Origin: an uncultured Bacillaceae bacterium
GTDB taxonomy: Bacteria; Bacillota; Bacilli; Caldalkalibacillales; Caldalkalibacillaceae
Assembly (NCBI GenBank): GCA_937967685.1
Contig: CALBTX010000034.1
Location: forward strand, 1 to 5,717
DNA: 5,717 bases
Reading direction: 5' to 3'
Shown: positions 1 through 5,717 of the stretch, in pieces
Layout of the letters: each line of letters opens with the position of its first letter
Position numbering within the stretch: position 1 is the first letter of the stretch
The notes under the pieces: model-generated
What the model was told of the DNA's origin: nothing
Databases searched by the model: none
The model's input: only the letters and a program-made list of their open reading frames with translations
Position numbers and translations under genes: made by a program

Positions 1-1373
1 ATCAATAAATACATAAACGATGTCGCCATGCCGAAGTAGATCAAGACGGAAATGATATCGTTAATGGTTGTGATGAACGGTCCACTGGCAACCGCCGGGT
101 CTATATTCAATTTATGCATGAGTAATGGCATAAGCGAGCCGGCGATCGTCGCAACAAGCAAAGAAGATGCGATAGAAACCCCGACGACGATCCCCAGGTA
201 CATGTGTTGGAGCCAAAACAAAATAATGAGAAAGATGACAATCCCGCATGTTATACCAGTAATCAAGCCGGTTAATGTTTCGCGGCGCAATCGTTTGAAA
301 AACCCCTCTTTCGATATTTCACCTGTCGCAAGTCCGCGCACCGTCACCGCTAAGGCTTGGGTTCCGGTATTTCCGGCCATTCCGGCAATTAACGGAATAA
401 AGATGGCCAAGATGGCGACTTGATCCAATGTGTCTTCAAACTGACGAATGAGACTGGCGGTAATCAGACCCAGAAACAATAGGATGATCAACCAAGGCAG
501 TCTTTTCTTAGCTGCATTCAATGCGGATTGATCGCCTGGTTCCATATCAGATACCGCAGCTAGTTTGGAATAGTCATCACTCGCTTCCTCCTCCATGACA
601 TCCAAAATGTCATCCACCGTGATGATTCCCAGCAAGTGCTGTTTGAAATCAACGACAGGTAAAGCGAGAAAATCGTAATCTTTCATTAACCGTGCAATGT
701 CTTCTTGGTCGTCTCCGACATAAGAAAAAACGACCCGGTCCCCCATCACTTCACTGACCAAAGTATCTCGTTCACTAATGATCAAGTCCCTAAGCGAAAT
801 GACACCGACAAGTTTTTTGTCATCATCCACGACAAAGACGTAATATATCGTCTCAGCATCAGGGGCGGCTTCACGCAAATGGGCCATCGCCTCACGGATT
901 GTCATGTTTTTGTTGACGACGACATACTCCGTCGTCATGATACTTCCGGCCGTTTTTTCTTCATAATGGAGCAAACTACGGATTTCATCAGCTTCTTCTT
1001 GGTCCATTAATGTCAAAAAACTGGCAACTTGATTCTTTTCGTGTAAGTTCAAAATATCGACTGCATCATCTGTCGGTAAATCGTCTAATATTTTTGCCGC
1101 ATAGACAGGCTCCATTTCAAGCATGCACTCACTAAAAAATTCAAAATCCATATGCATGCTGAGCTCGGCCATTTCTTCAGGTGACAAATACGTATACATC
1201 TGAAACCGTACGTCATCTGAAACTTCCTCAAAGATCCTTGCTTGATCGTATGGATGCAAGCCTAGGTATTCCTCCCGAAATTGGTCAATGCGATCATTTT
1301 CCAATGCTTCATATATGGCAGGTGAGTGATTCACTTTATGATAATCTGTTCGCTCATCTTTTTTATTTTCCAT
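1..1373 (-). CDS. mgtE: MgtE-family magnesium channel/transporter, C-terminus cut by window edge
   Basis: Membrane Mg2+ channel of the MgtE (SLC41-like) family, which works as a homodimer gated by intracellular Mg2+. The 457 codons present have the full family layout. An acidic helical MgtE_N domain covers about residues 20-135. Two CBS domains follow, at about 140-200 (TAGSIMTTEYVVV) and 205-262 (VSEVMGDRVV, then LGIITVDDILDVMEEE). A linker helix leads to the membrane domain from about 292. The family signature is seen at 327-340 (PLIAGMAGNTGTQA), and DPAVASGPF at 425-433 precedes the last helix. An Asp in TTIND (about 439) probably corresponds to the pore Asp of the Thermus protein. Family members are about 450 residues, so only a few C-terminal residues and the stop are missing. 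The ATG at 1373-1371 is chosen because AGGAGGA (1387-1381) lies 7 nt upstream. It is divergent from the rodA-type gene. No frameshift or missing key residue is visible. Confidence 0.96.
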   Translation of the reverse strand, partial: MENKKDERTDYHKVNHSPAIYEALENDRIDQFREEYLGLHPYDQARIFEEVSDDVRFQMYTYLSPEEMAELSMHMDFEFFSECMLEMEPVYAAKILDDLPTDDAVDILNLHEKNQVASFLTLMDQEEADEIRSLLHYEEKTAGSIMTTEYVVVNKNMTIREAMAHLREAAPDAETIYYVFVVDDDKKLVGVISLRDLIISERDTLVSEVMGDRVVFSYVGDDQEDIARLMKDYDFLALPVVDFKQHLLGIITVDDILDVMEEEASDDYSKLAAVSDMEPGDQSALNAAKKRLPWLIILLFLGLITASLIRQFEDTLDQVAILAIFIPLIAGMAGNTGTQALAVTVRGLATGEISKEGFFKRLRRETLTGLITGITCGIVIFLIILFWLQHMYLGIVVGVSIASSLLVATIAGSLMPLLMHKLNIDPAVASGPFITTINDIISVLIYFGMATSFMYLL

Positions 1374-1380
1374 TAAAAAA

Positions 1381-1387
1381 TCCTCCT
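1381..1387 (-). promoter_or_regulatory. Shine-Dalgarno site of mgtE
   Basis: The minus strand reads AGGAGGA, seven bases before the ATG at 1373. This near-perfect anti-16S match fixes the start of mgtE and suggests efficient translation. Confidence 0.85.
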
Positions 1388-1410
1388 CAAGGAAGCCGAT
1401 TCATAGTATT

Positions 1411-1439
1411 ATTGTATAGTGGTTCTTAAAAACTAACAA
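1411..1439 (-). promoter_or_regulatory. Putative sigma-A promoter of mgtE
   Basis: On the minus strand, TTGTTA (1439-1434) serves as -35 and TACAAT (1416-1411) as -10, separated by exactly 17 bp. They match the consensus hexamers at 4 of 6 and 5 of 6 positions. Transcription would begin near 1404, giving a leader of only about 30 nt before the mgtE ATG. Prediction by eye only. Confidence 0.55.
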
Positions 1440-1451
1440 ATCACACACCTA

Positions 1452-1480
1452 TTTAAAATTGGCGAAATTTGACGTATGAT
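1452..1480 (+). promoter_or_regulatory. Putative promoter of the rodA-type gene
   Basis: TTTAAA (1452-1457) and TATGAT (1475-1480) are spaced by 17 bp. The -10 matches consensus at 5 of 6 positions and the -35 at 4 of 6. The start site would be near 1487, about 29 nt before the ATG preferred here (1516). A TTGACG (1469-1474) directly abuts the -10 and is not correctly spaced to act as its -35. Confidence 0.4.
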
Positions 1481-1503
1481 AAAAAAGAAAGCAACAACCT
1501 ATG

Positions 1504-1509
1504 AAGGGG
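1504..1509 (+). promoter_or_regulatory. Start-deciding ribosome binding site of the rodA-type gene
   Basis: AAGGGG lies 6 nt before the ATG at 1516 and only 3 nt before the ATG at 1513. The in-frame ATG at 1501 has no purine-rich site at a useful distance, and choosing it would put this site inside the coding region. The site therefore favours 1516, with 1513 as second choice. Confidence 0.6.
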
Positions 1510-1515
1510 ATTATG

Positions 1516-2697
1516 ATGGACAATTATTCCAAAGAGAGATATCCACTAGACTCTTTTTTGATTTTTATAATTATAGCACTGGTTGCGATCAGCTGCTTTA
1601 CGTTATTTACATTGCAAGATTTTCTGCCCGCGACCATCTCAGATACGAATTTTTACATCAATCAAATGATATGGTTTGTCGTTGGTAGTATTGGCGTTTT
1701 GGCACTGATGATCCTTGATTTTGACTGGTATCGCAAAATTGCCTGGATTGTTTACGGCTTTGGGATTTTCATGCTTGCGGGGTTATTCTTTTTGCCCTGG
1801 GGAACGACCCTGAATGGTGCGAGAAGTTGGTATTTGATTGCAGGTCAATCCATTCAGCCATCTGAATTTATGAAAGTGTTTTTGGTTCTGGCACTGGCAC
1901 ATATGATTACTTCGCACAATGAAAAATGGACGCAGAAGAACTTGAAGTATGATCTGTTTCTGTTGGGAAAAATACTGATTCTTTCCGTTCCGCCATTCGT
2001 GCTCATTGCGATTCAGCCCGATTTAGGGTCTGCTCTGGTCATCCTCGCCATCACAGGGTTTATGACCTTAATCTCCGGAATTCGTTGGCGCACATTATTG
2101 ACGATTTTCGGAAGTATTTTTGTGCTGTTGGCAACACTGATTATCCTTTATCTGGCGAACACGGATGCATTCATCGATTATTTGATGGACAGCCCGTTTC
2201 AGCACGTAGCCGGCCGGATTCAAGCGTGGCAAAACCCACATTTGTATGCCGATAGCTCGGGGCTGCAAGTCATCAAATCCATGTTGGCAATTGGCTCGGG
2301 TCAGCTATTCGGCAAGGGCATTATGGGGTTTGAAGTCTATATTCCCGAACGGCACACCGATATGATTTTCACCGCCGTTGCTGAACAATTTGGTTTTATC
2401 GGCGCAAGTGTATTGATCATTTTATATTTCTTGATGATCTACCGGATTATCAAAATCGCGCTTGATTGTAAAGACCCTTTCGGCACATACATCTGTGTCG
2501 GTATGGTCGGATTGTTCTCCTTTCAGGTTTTCCAAAATATCGGCATGTCTGTCCAGTTACTGCCACTGACGGGAATTCCGCTCCCATTTTTAAGCTATGG
2601 GGGAACTTCCTTGCTCGTTTATATGGCGGCAATCGGACTTGTACTAAATGTTCATTCACGAAAAAGAGAATTTATGTTTGATTCGGATCAAGATTAA
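1516..2697 (+). CDS. rodA: RodA-type SEDS peptidoglycan glycosyltransferase (FtsW/RodA/SpoVE family)
   Basis: Polytopic membrane protein of the SEDS family, which polymerises lipid II into glycan strands together with a class B penicillin-binding protein. About ten hydrophobic segments are seen over 393 residues, the usual RodA length. The recognised motifs are NGARSWY at 100-106, SIQPSEFMKVFL at 112-123, QPDLGSALV in the middle, PERHTDMIF at 277-284 and NIGM...LPLTGIPLPFLSYGG near the end. Trp105 and Asp282 fall where Bacillus subtilis RodA has the functionally essential Trp105 and Asp280. SIQPSEF, the LFGKGIMGFEVYIPE stretch and the length favour RodA over FtsW or SpoVE. It may still be a paralogue rather than the main elongation enzyme, since no rod-shape genes adjoin it. 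The end of helix 1 lacks the common small-residue YSAS-type motif. The start at 1516 is set by the ribosome binding site; 1501 is an alternative that would add five residues. Transcribed divergently from mgtE. Confidence 0.88.
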   Translation: MDNYSKERYPLDSFLIFIIIALVAISCFTLFTLQDFLPATISDTNFYINQMIWFVVGSIGVLALMILDFDWYRKIAWIVYGFGIFMLAGLFFLPWGTTLNGARSWYLIAGQSIQPSEFMKVFLVLALAHMITSHNEKWTQKNLKYDLFLLGKILILSVPPFVLIAIQPDLGSALVILAITGFMTLISGIRWRTLLTIFGSIFVLLATLIILYLANTDAFIDYLMDSPFQHVAGRIQAWQNPHLYADSSGLQVIKSMLAIGSGQLFGKGIMGFEVYIPERHTDMIFTAVAEQFGFIGASVLIILYFLMIYRIIKIALDCKDPFGTYICVGMVGLFSFQVFQNIGMSVQLLPLTGIPLPFLSYGGTSLLVYMAAIGLVLNVHSRKREFMFDSDQD

Positions 2698-2737
2698 CCC
2701 AACATACCATTTCATCGGATCCGATTTTTACGGCAAA

Positions 2738-2764
2738 TGAAACCTGACGTTTCGGCTGTCCGTA
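2738..2764 (+). promoter_or_regulatory. Putative ECF (sigma-W-like) promoter of the 183-residue membrane protein gene
   Basis: TGAAAC (2738-2743) is followed after 17 bp by CGTA (2761-2764, reading on as CGTACA). Bacillus sigma-W promoters have the consensus TGAAAC, about 16 bp, then CGTA, and this matches every consensus base of both boxes. The spacer is about one base longer than typical. CTG after the -35 box partly fits the favoured CYTTT extension. A start near 2771-2773 would leave a leader of about 20 nt before the ATG at 2792. No comparable sigma-A promoter is seen in this gap. The link to sigma W rests on motif matching only. Confidence 0.55.
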
Positions 2765-2777
2765 CAGAAAGATAAGT

Positions 2778-2784
2778 AAGGGGG
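2778..2784 (+). promoter_or_regulatory. Shine-Dalgarno site of the 183-residue membrane protein gene
   Basis: AAGGGGG lies seven bases before the ATG at 2792. This good spacing supports that start and shows the small gene is likely to be translated. Confidence 0.7.
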
Positions 2785-2791
2785 AATTCCG

Positions 2792-3343
2792 ATGGATGAG
2801 GAAATTCAGAGGAAAGTATTATGGATTGTTGTGGCAATCATCTTAGGAGTCATGGGTATTTTGGCCGCTCTTGTTGGGCCAAATATGCTGTTGTTTTACC
2901 TGTATCAGTTTCACACGACGAACGTCTTTTTGATTGACGTTCCGATTATTGCCAATGTCATATTAGGAATTGGCGCTCTATTACTCGTCGCTTTCTGTTT
3001 GTTCATGCTTTTTGAACGAAAAATCTTAAAGGGGACAGGGGTCCTATTGTTGTTGGTTGGCATTGGACTTGCTTATGCGAGTGTGAATATGTATACGATG
3101 TTCACGAACTCTGAAGTGATCATGAAAGACCCACTCAGCGAAGAAACGTTTGAGTGGACGGACGTTGAAGCGGCATCGTTTGTGTTTCATGAGGCCGACA
3201 AGGAAACGAATATTACCTTTCAACTGCCAGACAATGAATTCGAATTGACGCTTGCTCAGGATAAGGCTAAAGAAATCGGCAGAATCAAACGGATTTTTTC
3301 CTCTAACGGCATTTCCTATGAGGAATCAGAAGTGAGTTCCTAA
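2792..3343 (+). CDS. Uncharacterised three-helix membrane protein with C-terminal extracytoplasmic domain
   Basis: I do not recognise this 183-residue protein as a named family. Three hydrophobic segments are seen at about 9-30, 50-74 and 81-101. The charged ERKILK stretch at 75-80 between helices 2 and 3 suggests a cytoplasmic turn. By the positive-inside rule, the last 80 residues (102-183) would lie outside the membrane. That tail is acidic and has alternating polar and hydrophobic stretches (FEWTDVEAASFVFHEAD, then ITFQLPDNEFELTLAQ) followed by a basic helix-like segment (KAKEIGRIKRIFSS). It looks like a small alpha/beta domain. No catalytic motif, Cys pair or lipobox is visible. A strong ribosome binding site and a sigma-W-like promoter precede it. 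The gene ends by converging on the pseudouridine synthase gene with an 18-bp overlap. An envelope-stress or antimicrobial-resistance role is a guess drawn from the promoter, not from the protein. Confidence 0.85.
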   Translation: MDEEIQRKVLWIVVAIILGVMGILAALVGPNMLLFYLYQFHTTNVFLIDVPIIANVILGIGALLLVAFCLFMLFERKILKGTGVLLLLVGIGLAYASVNMYTMFTNSEVIMKDPLSEETFEWTDVEAASFVFHEADKETNITFQLPDNEFELTLAQDKAKEIGRIKRIFSSNGISYEESEVSS

Positions 3344-4204
3344 TCGTTTCAAATCTTCGGGAAAATGGCTATAAAAACTTAACTGTTGACCCGTAAATGG
3401 ATGTTTTAAACGAAGCATGTTGCAATGAAGCGCTTGCCGAGAGATTTTTCCAACAGGCCCACCATATAAGTCATCCCCCAACAATGGATGACCAATATGT
3501 GAAAAATGGACTCGGATTTGATGGGTACGCCCCGTCTCCAAACGAATACGTACGAACGAGCAATCACCTTTTTCTTCGGTTACCTGATAATGTGTGATTG
3601 CTCGTTTTCCTTTTTCAGACACTGTTCGTTCGATGATACTCGGTAGTTTTCGGCCAATCGGCAAGTCGATGACACCCTGTTTTTGATGCATATGGCCTTG
3701 AACGACCGCAACATACCCACGTTCGATCTCCGTCTGCTGCAACAAATGATGGGTATATCGGTCTTTGGCGATCAACACAAGACCTGACGTATTTCGGTCC
3801 AGCCGAGTCACTATATGAAAGGCATTATCCAGCCCTCTTTTTTGATAATCATATAAGACGGCATTCGCTAACGTCACTCGGTCTGCATCATTTGGATTGG
3901 GGAGAACGGCCATCCCACTATTTTTCTGAACGATCAACAACCAATCATCCTCATATAGTTTGTGAAGCGGGTATTGGATCGGAACCAACGATGGACTCAC
4001 CTCTTCTTCCGGAAAACAAACCATCAATTCGTCCCCTGCGGTTAATCGTTTCCTGACGGTCACAGGCTCTCCATTCAACCGTATTTCACCCGCTTCTTTA
4101 ACCTGTTTCAATAAGCGATTCGAAAAAATCCGCACGTGAAGTAAATAATCACGTACGGTCATATAAGCATATTTAGTTTGGATAAGCCATTTTATTTGTG
4201 TCAT
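3326..4204 (-). CDS. RluA-family pseudouridine synthase (YjbO-like)
   Basis: Converts uridine to pseudouridine in RNA, most likely rRNA; the target base cannot be read from the sequence. The 292 residues are typical of the RluA/RluD family. An N-terminal S4-like RNA-binding segment (about 16-60) ends in EIRLNGEPVTVRKRLTAGDEL. The catalytic motif HIVTRLDRNTSG spans 130-141, with Asp136 as the expected nucleophile. LETGRTHQIRVH (222-233), GHPLLGDDLYG (238-248) and ALHC (258-261) complete the family signatures. The usual KPxGxxxHP motif after the S4 linker is altered to KNSGMAVLP (94-102), losing its Pro and His. The ATG at 4204-4202 is preceded by AAGGGA with 5 nt spacing. It follows the NAD kinase gene by 24 bp and is the last gene of the leftward operon, as yjbO follows yjbN in Bacillus subtilis. 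Its 3' end overlaps the rightward membrane protein gene by 18 bp. Confidence 0.93.
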   Translation of the reverse strand: MTQIKWLIQTKYAYMTVRDYLLHVRIFSNRLLKQVKEAGEIRLNGEPVTVRKRLTAGDELMVCFPEEEVSPSLVPIQYPLHKLYEDDWLLIVQKNSGMAVLPNPNDADRVTLANAVLYDYQKRGLDNAFHIVTRLDRNTSGLVLIAKDRYTHHLLQQTEIERGYVAVVQGHMHQKQGVIDLPIGRKLPSIIERTVSEKGKRAITHYQVTEEKGDCSFVRIRLETGRTHQIRVHFSHIGHPLLGDDLYGGPVGKISRQALHCNMLRLKHPFTGQQLSFYSHFPEDLKRLGTHF

Positions 4205-4228
4205 GTGAATCCCTTATTTCATGAATGA

Positions 4229-5041
4229 TTAATCCAGCTCCGTTCGTGAGCTTGCGATGAATGAATCGTGCACACGTTTCCAGAATGGGAATGGTCTGAA
4301 CCGCGCAAAACGAACACGTTCTTCAGCCACCCGGCACTGGATGGAATGAACATTCTTAAAGTTCATTGTCAAATGGTCAATGGTAATCAAAAACGTACGG
4401 TCACTTTTGGGACGTAACACGGCTGTGTGATGCTTTGGCAGAATCAACGGCGAGCCGACCGTCCGGAAAACGCGGTTGTTGATTGATGCCATTTCTGTAA
4501 TTTGGAAAGCCTCTAACGATGGGTGGATAATCGCACCGCCGAGCGCTTTGTTATACGCTGTTGAACCGGATGGCGTGGAAATGCACAAGCCATCTCCGCG
4601 GAACGTTTCAAAATGCTCTCCCTTAATTTCAACATCCAGCACGACCGATCCTTCTGCTGTTTTCACCGACGTTTCATTCAGTGCGAGATAACGGTGTTCT
4701 TGGTCGTAATCTTTCGGGCGGATAATCAGTTCCAACAGTGGATACTCGATGACTTGAAACGGTGTTCTGGCGATTTCGATAATAAGCTTTTCCAACTCAT
4801 CTGGTACCCAATCTGCATAGAAACCCAAATGCCCGGTATGGACTCCGATGAATGCGGTGTCTTTGAGGCGATAATTATATCGGTGGAAAGCTTCCAACAA
4901 CGTCCCATCTCCGCCGACAGAAATGACCAAGTCGGGTTTTTCTTCATCATACTCCATATCAAATTCAGACAAATAACTTTTGAACTTTGATTTGATCTCT
5001 TTCGATATGTTGTCCCCTCTACTCTGCACATAGAATTTCAT
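4229..5041 (-). CDS. nadK: NAD kinase (ATP/polyphosphate NAD+ 2'-phosphotransferase)
   Basis: Cytosolic enzyme that phosphorylates NAD+ to NADP+, the only route to NADP in the cell. The 270 residues equal the usual length of the short Firmicutes enzyme (PpnK/YjbN type, about 265). The nucleotide-binding GGDGT motif is at 43-47 with the catalytic Asp45. The NE pair is at 122-123, and the second conserved region RGDGLCISTPSGSTAYN spans 148-164. HPSLEAF and the later beta-rich domain, which forms the NAD site and the oligomer contacts, follow. The ATG at 5041-5039 is supported by AGGAAAGGGAG about 8 nt upstream. It lies 38 bp after the alarmone synthetase gene and 24 bp before the pseudouridine synthase gene, so it is very probably co-transcribed with both. 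All key residues are present and there is no sign of damage. Confidence 0.97.
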   Translation of the reverse strand: MKFYVQSRGDNISKEIKSKFKSYLSEFDMEYDEEKPDLVISVGGDGTLLEAFHRYNYRLKDTAFIGVHTGHLGFYADWVPDELEKLIIEIARTPFQVIEYPLLELIIRPKDYDQEHRYLALNETSVKTAEGSVVLDVEIKGEHFETFRGDGLCISTPSGSTAYNKALGGAIIHPSLEAFQITEMASINNRVFRTVGSPLILPKHHTAVLRPKSDRTFLITIDHLTMNFKNVHSIQCRVAEERVRFARFRPFPFWKRVHDSFIASSRTELD

Positions 5042-5079
5042 ACATCATGCTCCCTTTCCTATCTATCAACATTTTTCGG

Positions 5080-5694
5080 TCAATCCTTCTTTTCTCTGAA
5101 AACCTGCTGGGCTTCTTGAATTTCTTGTCGGATCTTTGACATTTCTTCATCCAATCGGAAGGCCGCTTCAGCTGCATTGCGCAGCCGGGTTTGCACTTCC
5201 TCCGGTAATTGCCACGCATATTTATAATTCAGTGAATGCTCATTAATTGCCCAAAAGTTCATGGCCAAGGTCCGGATTTGGACTTCTGCGAGAAGTTTCT
5301 TTTCTCCGTAAATCGTTTGGACCGGATACTCGATCACAATATGATATGAACGGTACCCACTATCTTTATTTTTTTCAATATAATCTTTTTCTTCAATAAT
5401 CGAAAAATCATTCCGTTGACGGATCAATTCCACAATCTCATAAATGTCTTCCACAAACGGGCAGACGACACGAAGGCCAGCAATATCTTGCACTTCTTCT
5501 TCCATTTTGGATAGTGGAATCCCCCGCCGCTTCGCTTTCTCAATGATACTTGTTATCGGTTTTACCCTTCCTGTGACAAACTCAATCGGAGAATGGCGGG
5601 ATTCATAATCAAACTGTTTACGCATCCCCTTCAATTTGATTTTCAATTCATCGACTGCCTGTGAATAAGGCGCTAAGAAAATATCCCAGTTCAT
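5080..5694 (-). CDS. relQ: Small alarmone synthetase, RelA/SpoT-domain GTP pyrophosphokinase (YjbM/RelQ type)
   Basis: Cytosolic synthetase that transfers pyrophosphate from ATP to GDP or GTP, making (p)ppGpp; it has no hydrolase or regulatory domains. The 204 residues match the YjbM/RelQ (SAS1) class rather than YwaC/RelP. Basic substrate-binding residues are in TGRVKP (41-46). DIAGLR (70-75) carries the metal-binding Asp70, and KDSGYRSYH (110-118) the guanine-stacking Tyr114. EVQIRT (137-142) carries the catalytic Glu137. NEHSLNYKY (151-159) and the long charged C-terminal helix used for tetramer assembly follow. Members of this class have a central cleft that binds pppGpp allosterically or single-stranded RNA. 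The ATG at 5694-5692 has AGGA 8 nt upstream and gives an N-terminus ending within a few residues of Bacillus subtilis YjbM. It heads the visible leftward operon with nadK 38 bp downstream. The promoter is not in the window. Confidence 0.95.
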   Translation of the reverse strand: MNWDIFLAPYSQAVDELKIKLKGMRKQFDYESRHSPIEFVTGRVKPITSIIEKAKRRGIPLSKMEEEVQDIAGLRVVCPFVEDIYEIVELIRQRNDFSIIEEKDYIEKNKDSGYRSYHIVIEYPVQTIYGEKKLLAEVQIRTLAMNFWAINEHSLNYKYAWQLPEEVQTRLRNAAEAAFRLDEEMSKIRQEIQEAQQVFREKKD

Positions 5695-5717
5695 AGCTGC
5701 ATTCCTACTTTCCGCAT

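Larger units (their letters stand above)
1374..1515. other. Divergent intergenic region between mgtE and the rodA-type gene
   Basis: This A+T-rich stretch of 142 bp holds the two ribosome binding sites and one plausible promoter in each direction. The two -35 boxes sit only 12 bp apart, so the polymerases could compete. I see no long hairpin, no terminator and no room for an M-box riboswitch. Confidence 0.6.

Noticed and set aside
52..423. Plus-strand open frame of 123 codons
   Set aside because: It lies antisense to the mgtE membrane domain, which has full family motifs on the minus strand. It has no ribosome binding site and no recognisable protein pattern.
1469..1480. TTGACG directly followed by TATGAT as a promoter
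   Set aside because: The two hexamers abut with no spacer, so they cannot act together. TATGAT is instead paired with TTTAAA 17 bp upstream.
1476..1688. Short plus-strand frame overlapping the rodA-type gene start
   Set aside because: It is a different frame of the same region without a ribosome binding site, while the overlapping frame encodes a clear SEDS protein.
2714..2730. ATCGGATCCGAT palindrome followed by TTTTT after the rodA-type gene, as a rho-independent terminator
   Set aside because: With a four-base loop only four base pairs remain (ATCG/CGAT), too weak for an intrinsic terminator. Read-through from the rodA-type gene to the next gene therefore remains possible.
4613..4990. 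Plus-strand open frame of 125 codons
   Set aside because: It is antisense to the NAD kinase gene, whose GGDGT and other motifs are intact. It is a shadow frame.
1..5717. Mobile element, CRISPR array, toxin-antitoxin pair, defence system or biosynthetic cluster
   Set aside because: No transposase, integrase, direct-repeat array or paired small toxin/antitoxin frames were seen. All six genes except the 183-residue membrane protein are housekeeping or common families.

Overview
This is an ordinary chromosomal stretch from a low-to-mid G+C Gram-positive bacterium, most likely of the order Bacillales. The evidence is strong AGGAGG-type ribosome binding sites, close similarity of all recognisable proteins to Bacillus families, and a three-gene block in the same order as yjbM-yjbN-yjbO of Bacillus subtilis. 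A Planococcaceae/Sporosarcina-like host is possible, but the sequence alone does not settle it. I see no mobile element, tRNA, rRNA, CRISPR array or phage gene.

Layout, left to right. Positions 1-1373 (minus) hold a MgtE-type magnesium channel, nearly complete but cut at its C-terminus by the window edge. A 142-bp divergent region (1374-1515) carries plausible promoters for mgtE and for the rightward gene at 1516-2697, a RodA-type SEDS peptidoglycan polymerase. A 94-bp gap (2698-2791) carries a good match to an extracytoplasmic-function (sigma-W-like) promoter. It precedes 2792-3343 (plus), an unrecognised protein with three membrane segments and a C-terminal soluble domain. That gene converges on, and overlaps by 18 bp, a leftward run of three genes. 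In transcription order these are a small (p)ppGpp synthetase (5694-5080), NAD kinase (5041-4229) and an RluA-family pseudouridine synthase (4204-3326). Their gaps are 38 and 24 bp, so they are very probably one operon whose promoter lies beyond the right edge.

Functionally, the leftward operon joins an alarmone synthetase, the enzyme that makes NADP from NAD, and an RNA modification enzyme. The arrangement is conserved in Bacillales, but its logic is not proven. The two rightward genes concern the cell envelope and appear to sit as an insert between the yjbM-nadK-rluA block and mgtE. The most interesting points are the sigma-W-like promoter in front of the unknown membrane protein, the unusual residues in the pseudouridine synthase, and the absence of room for an M-box riboswitch upstream of mgtE. 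I found no convincing new multi-gene system.
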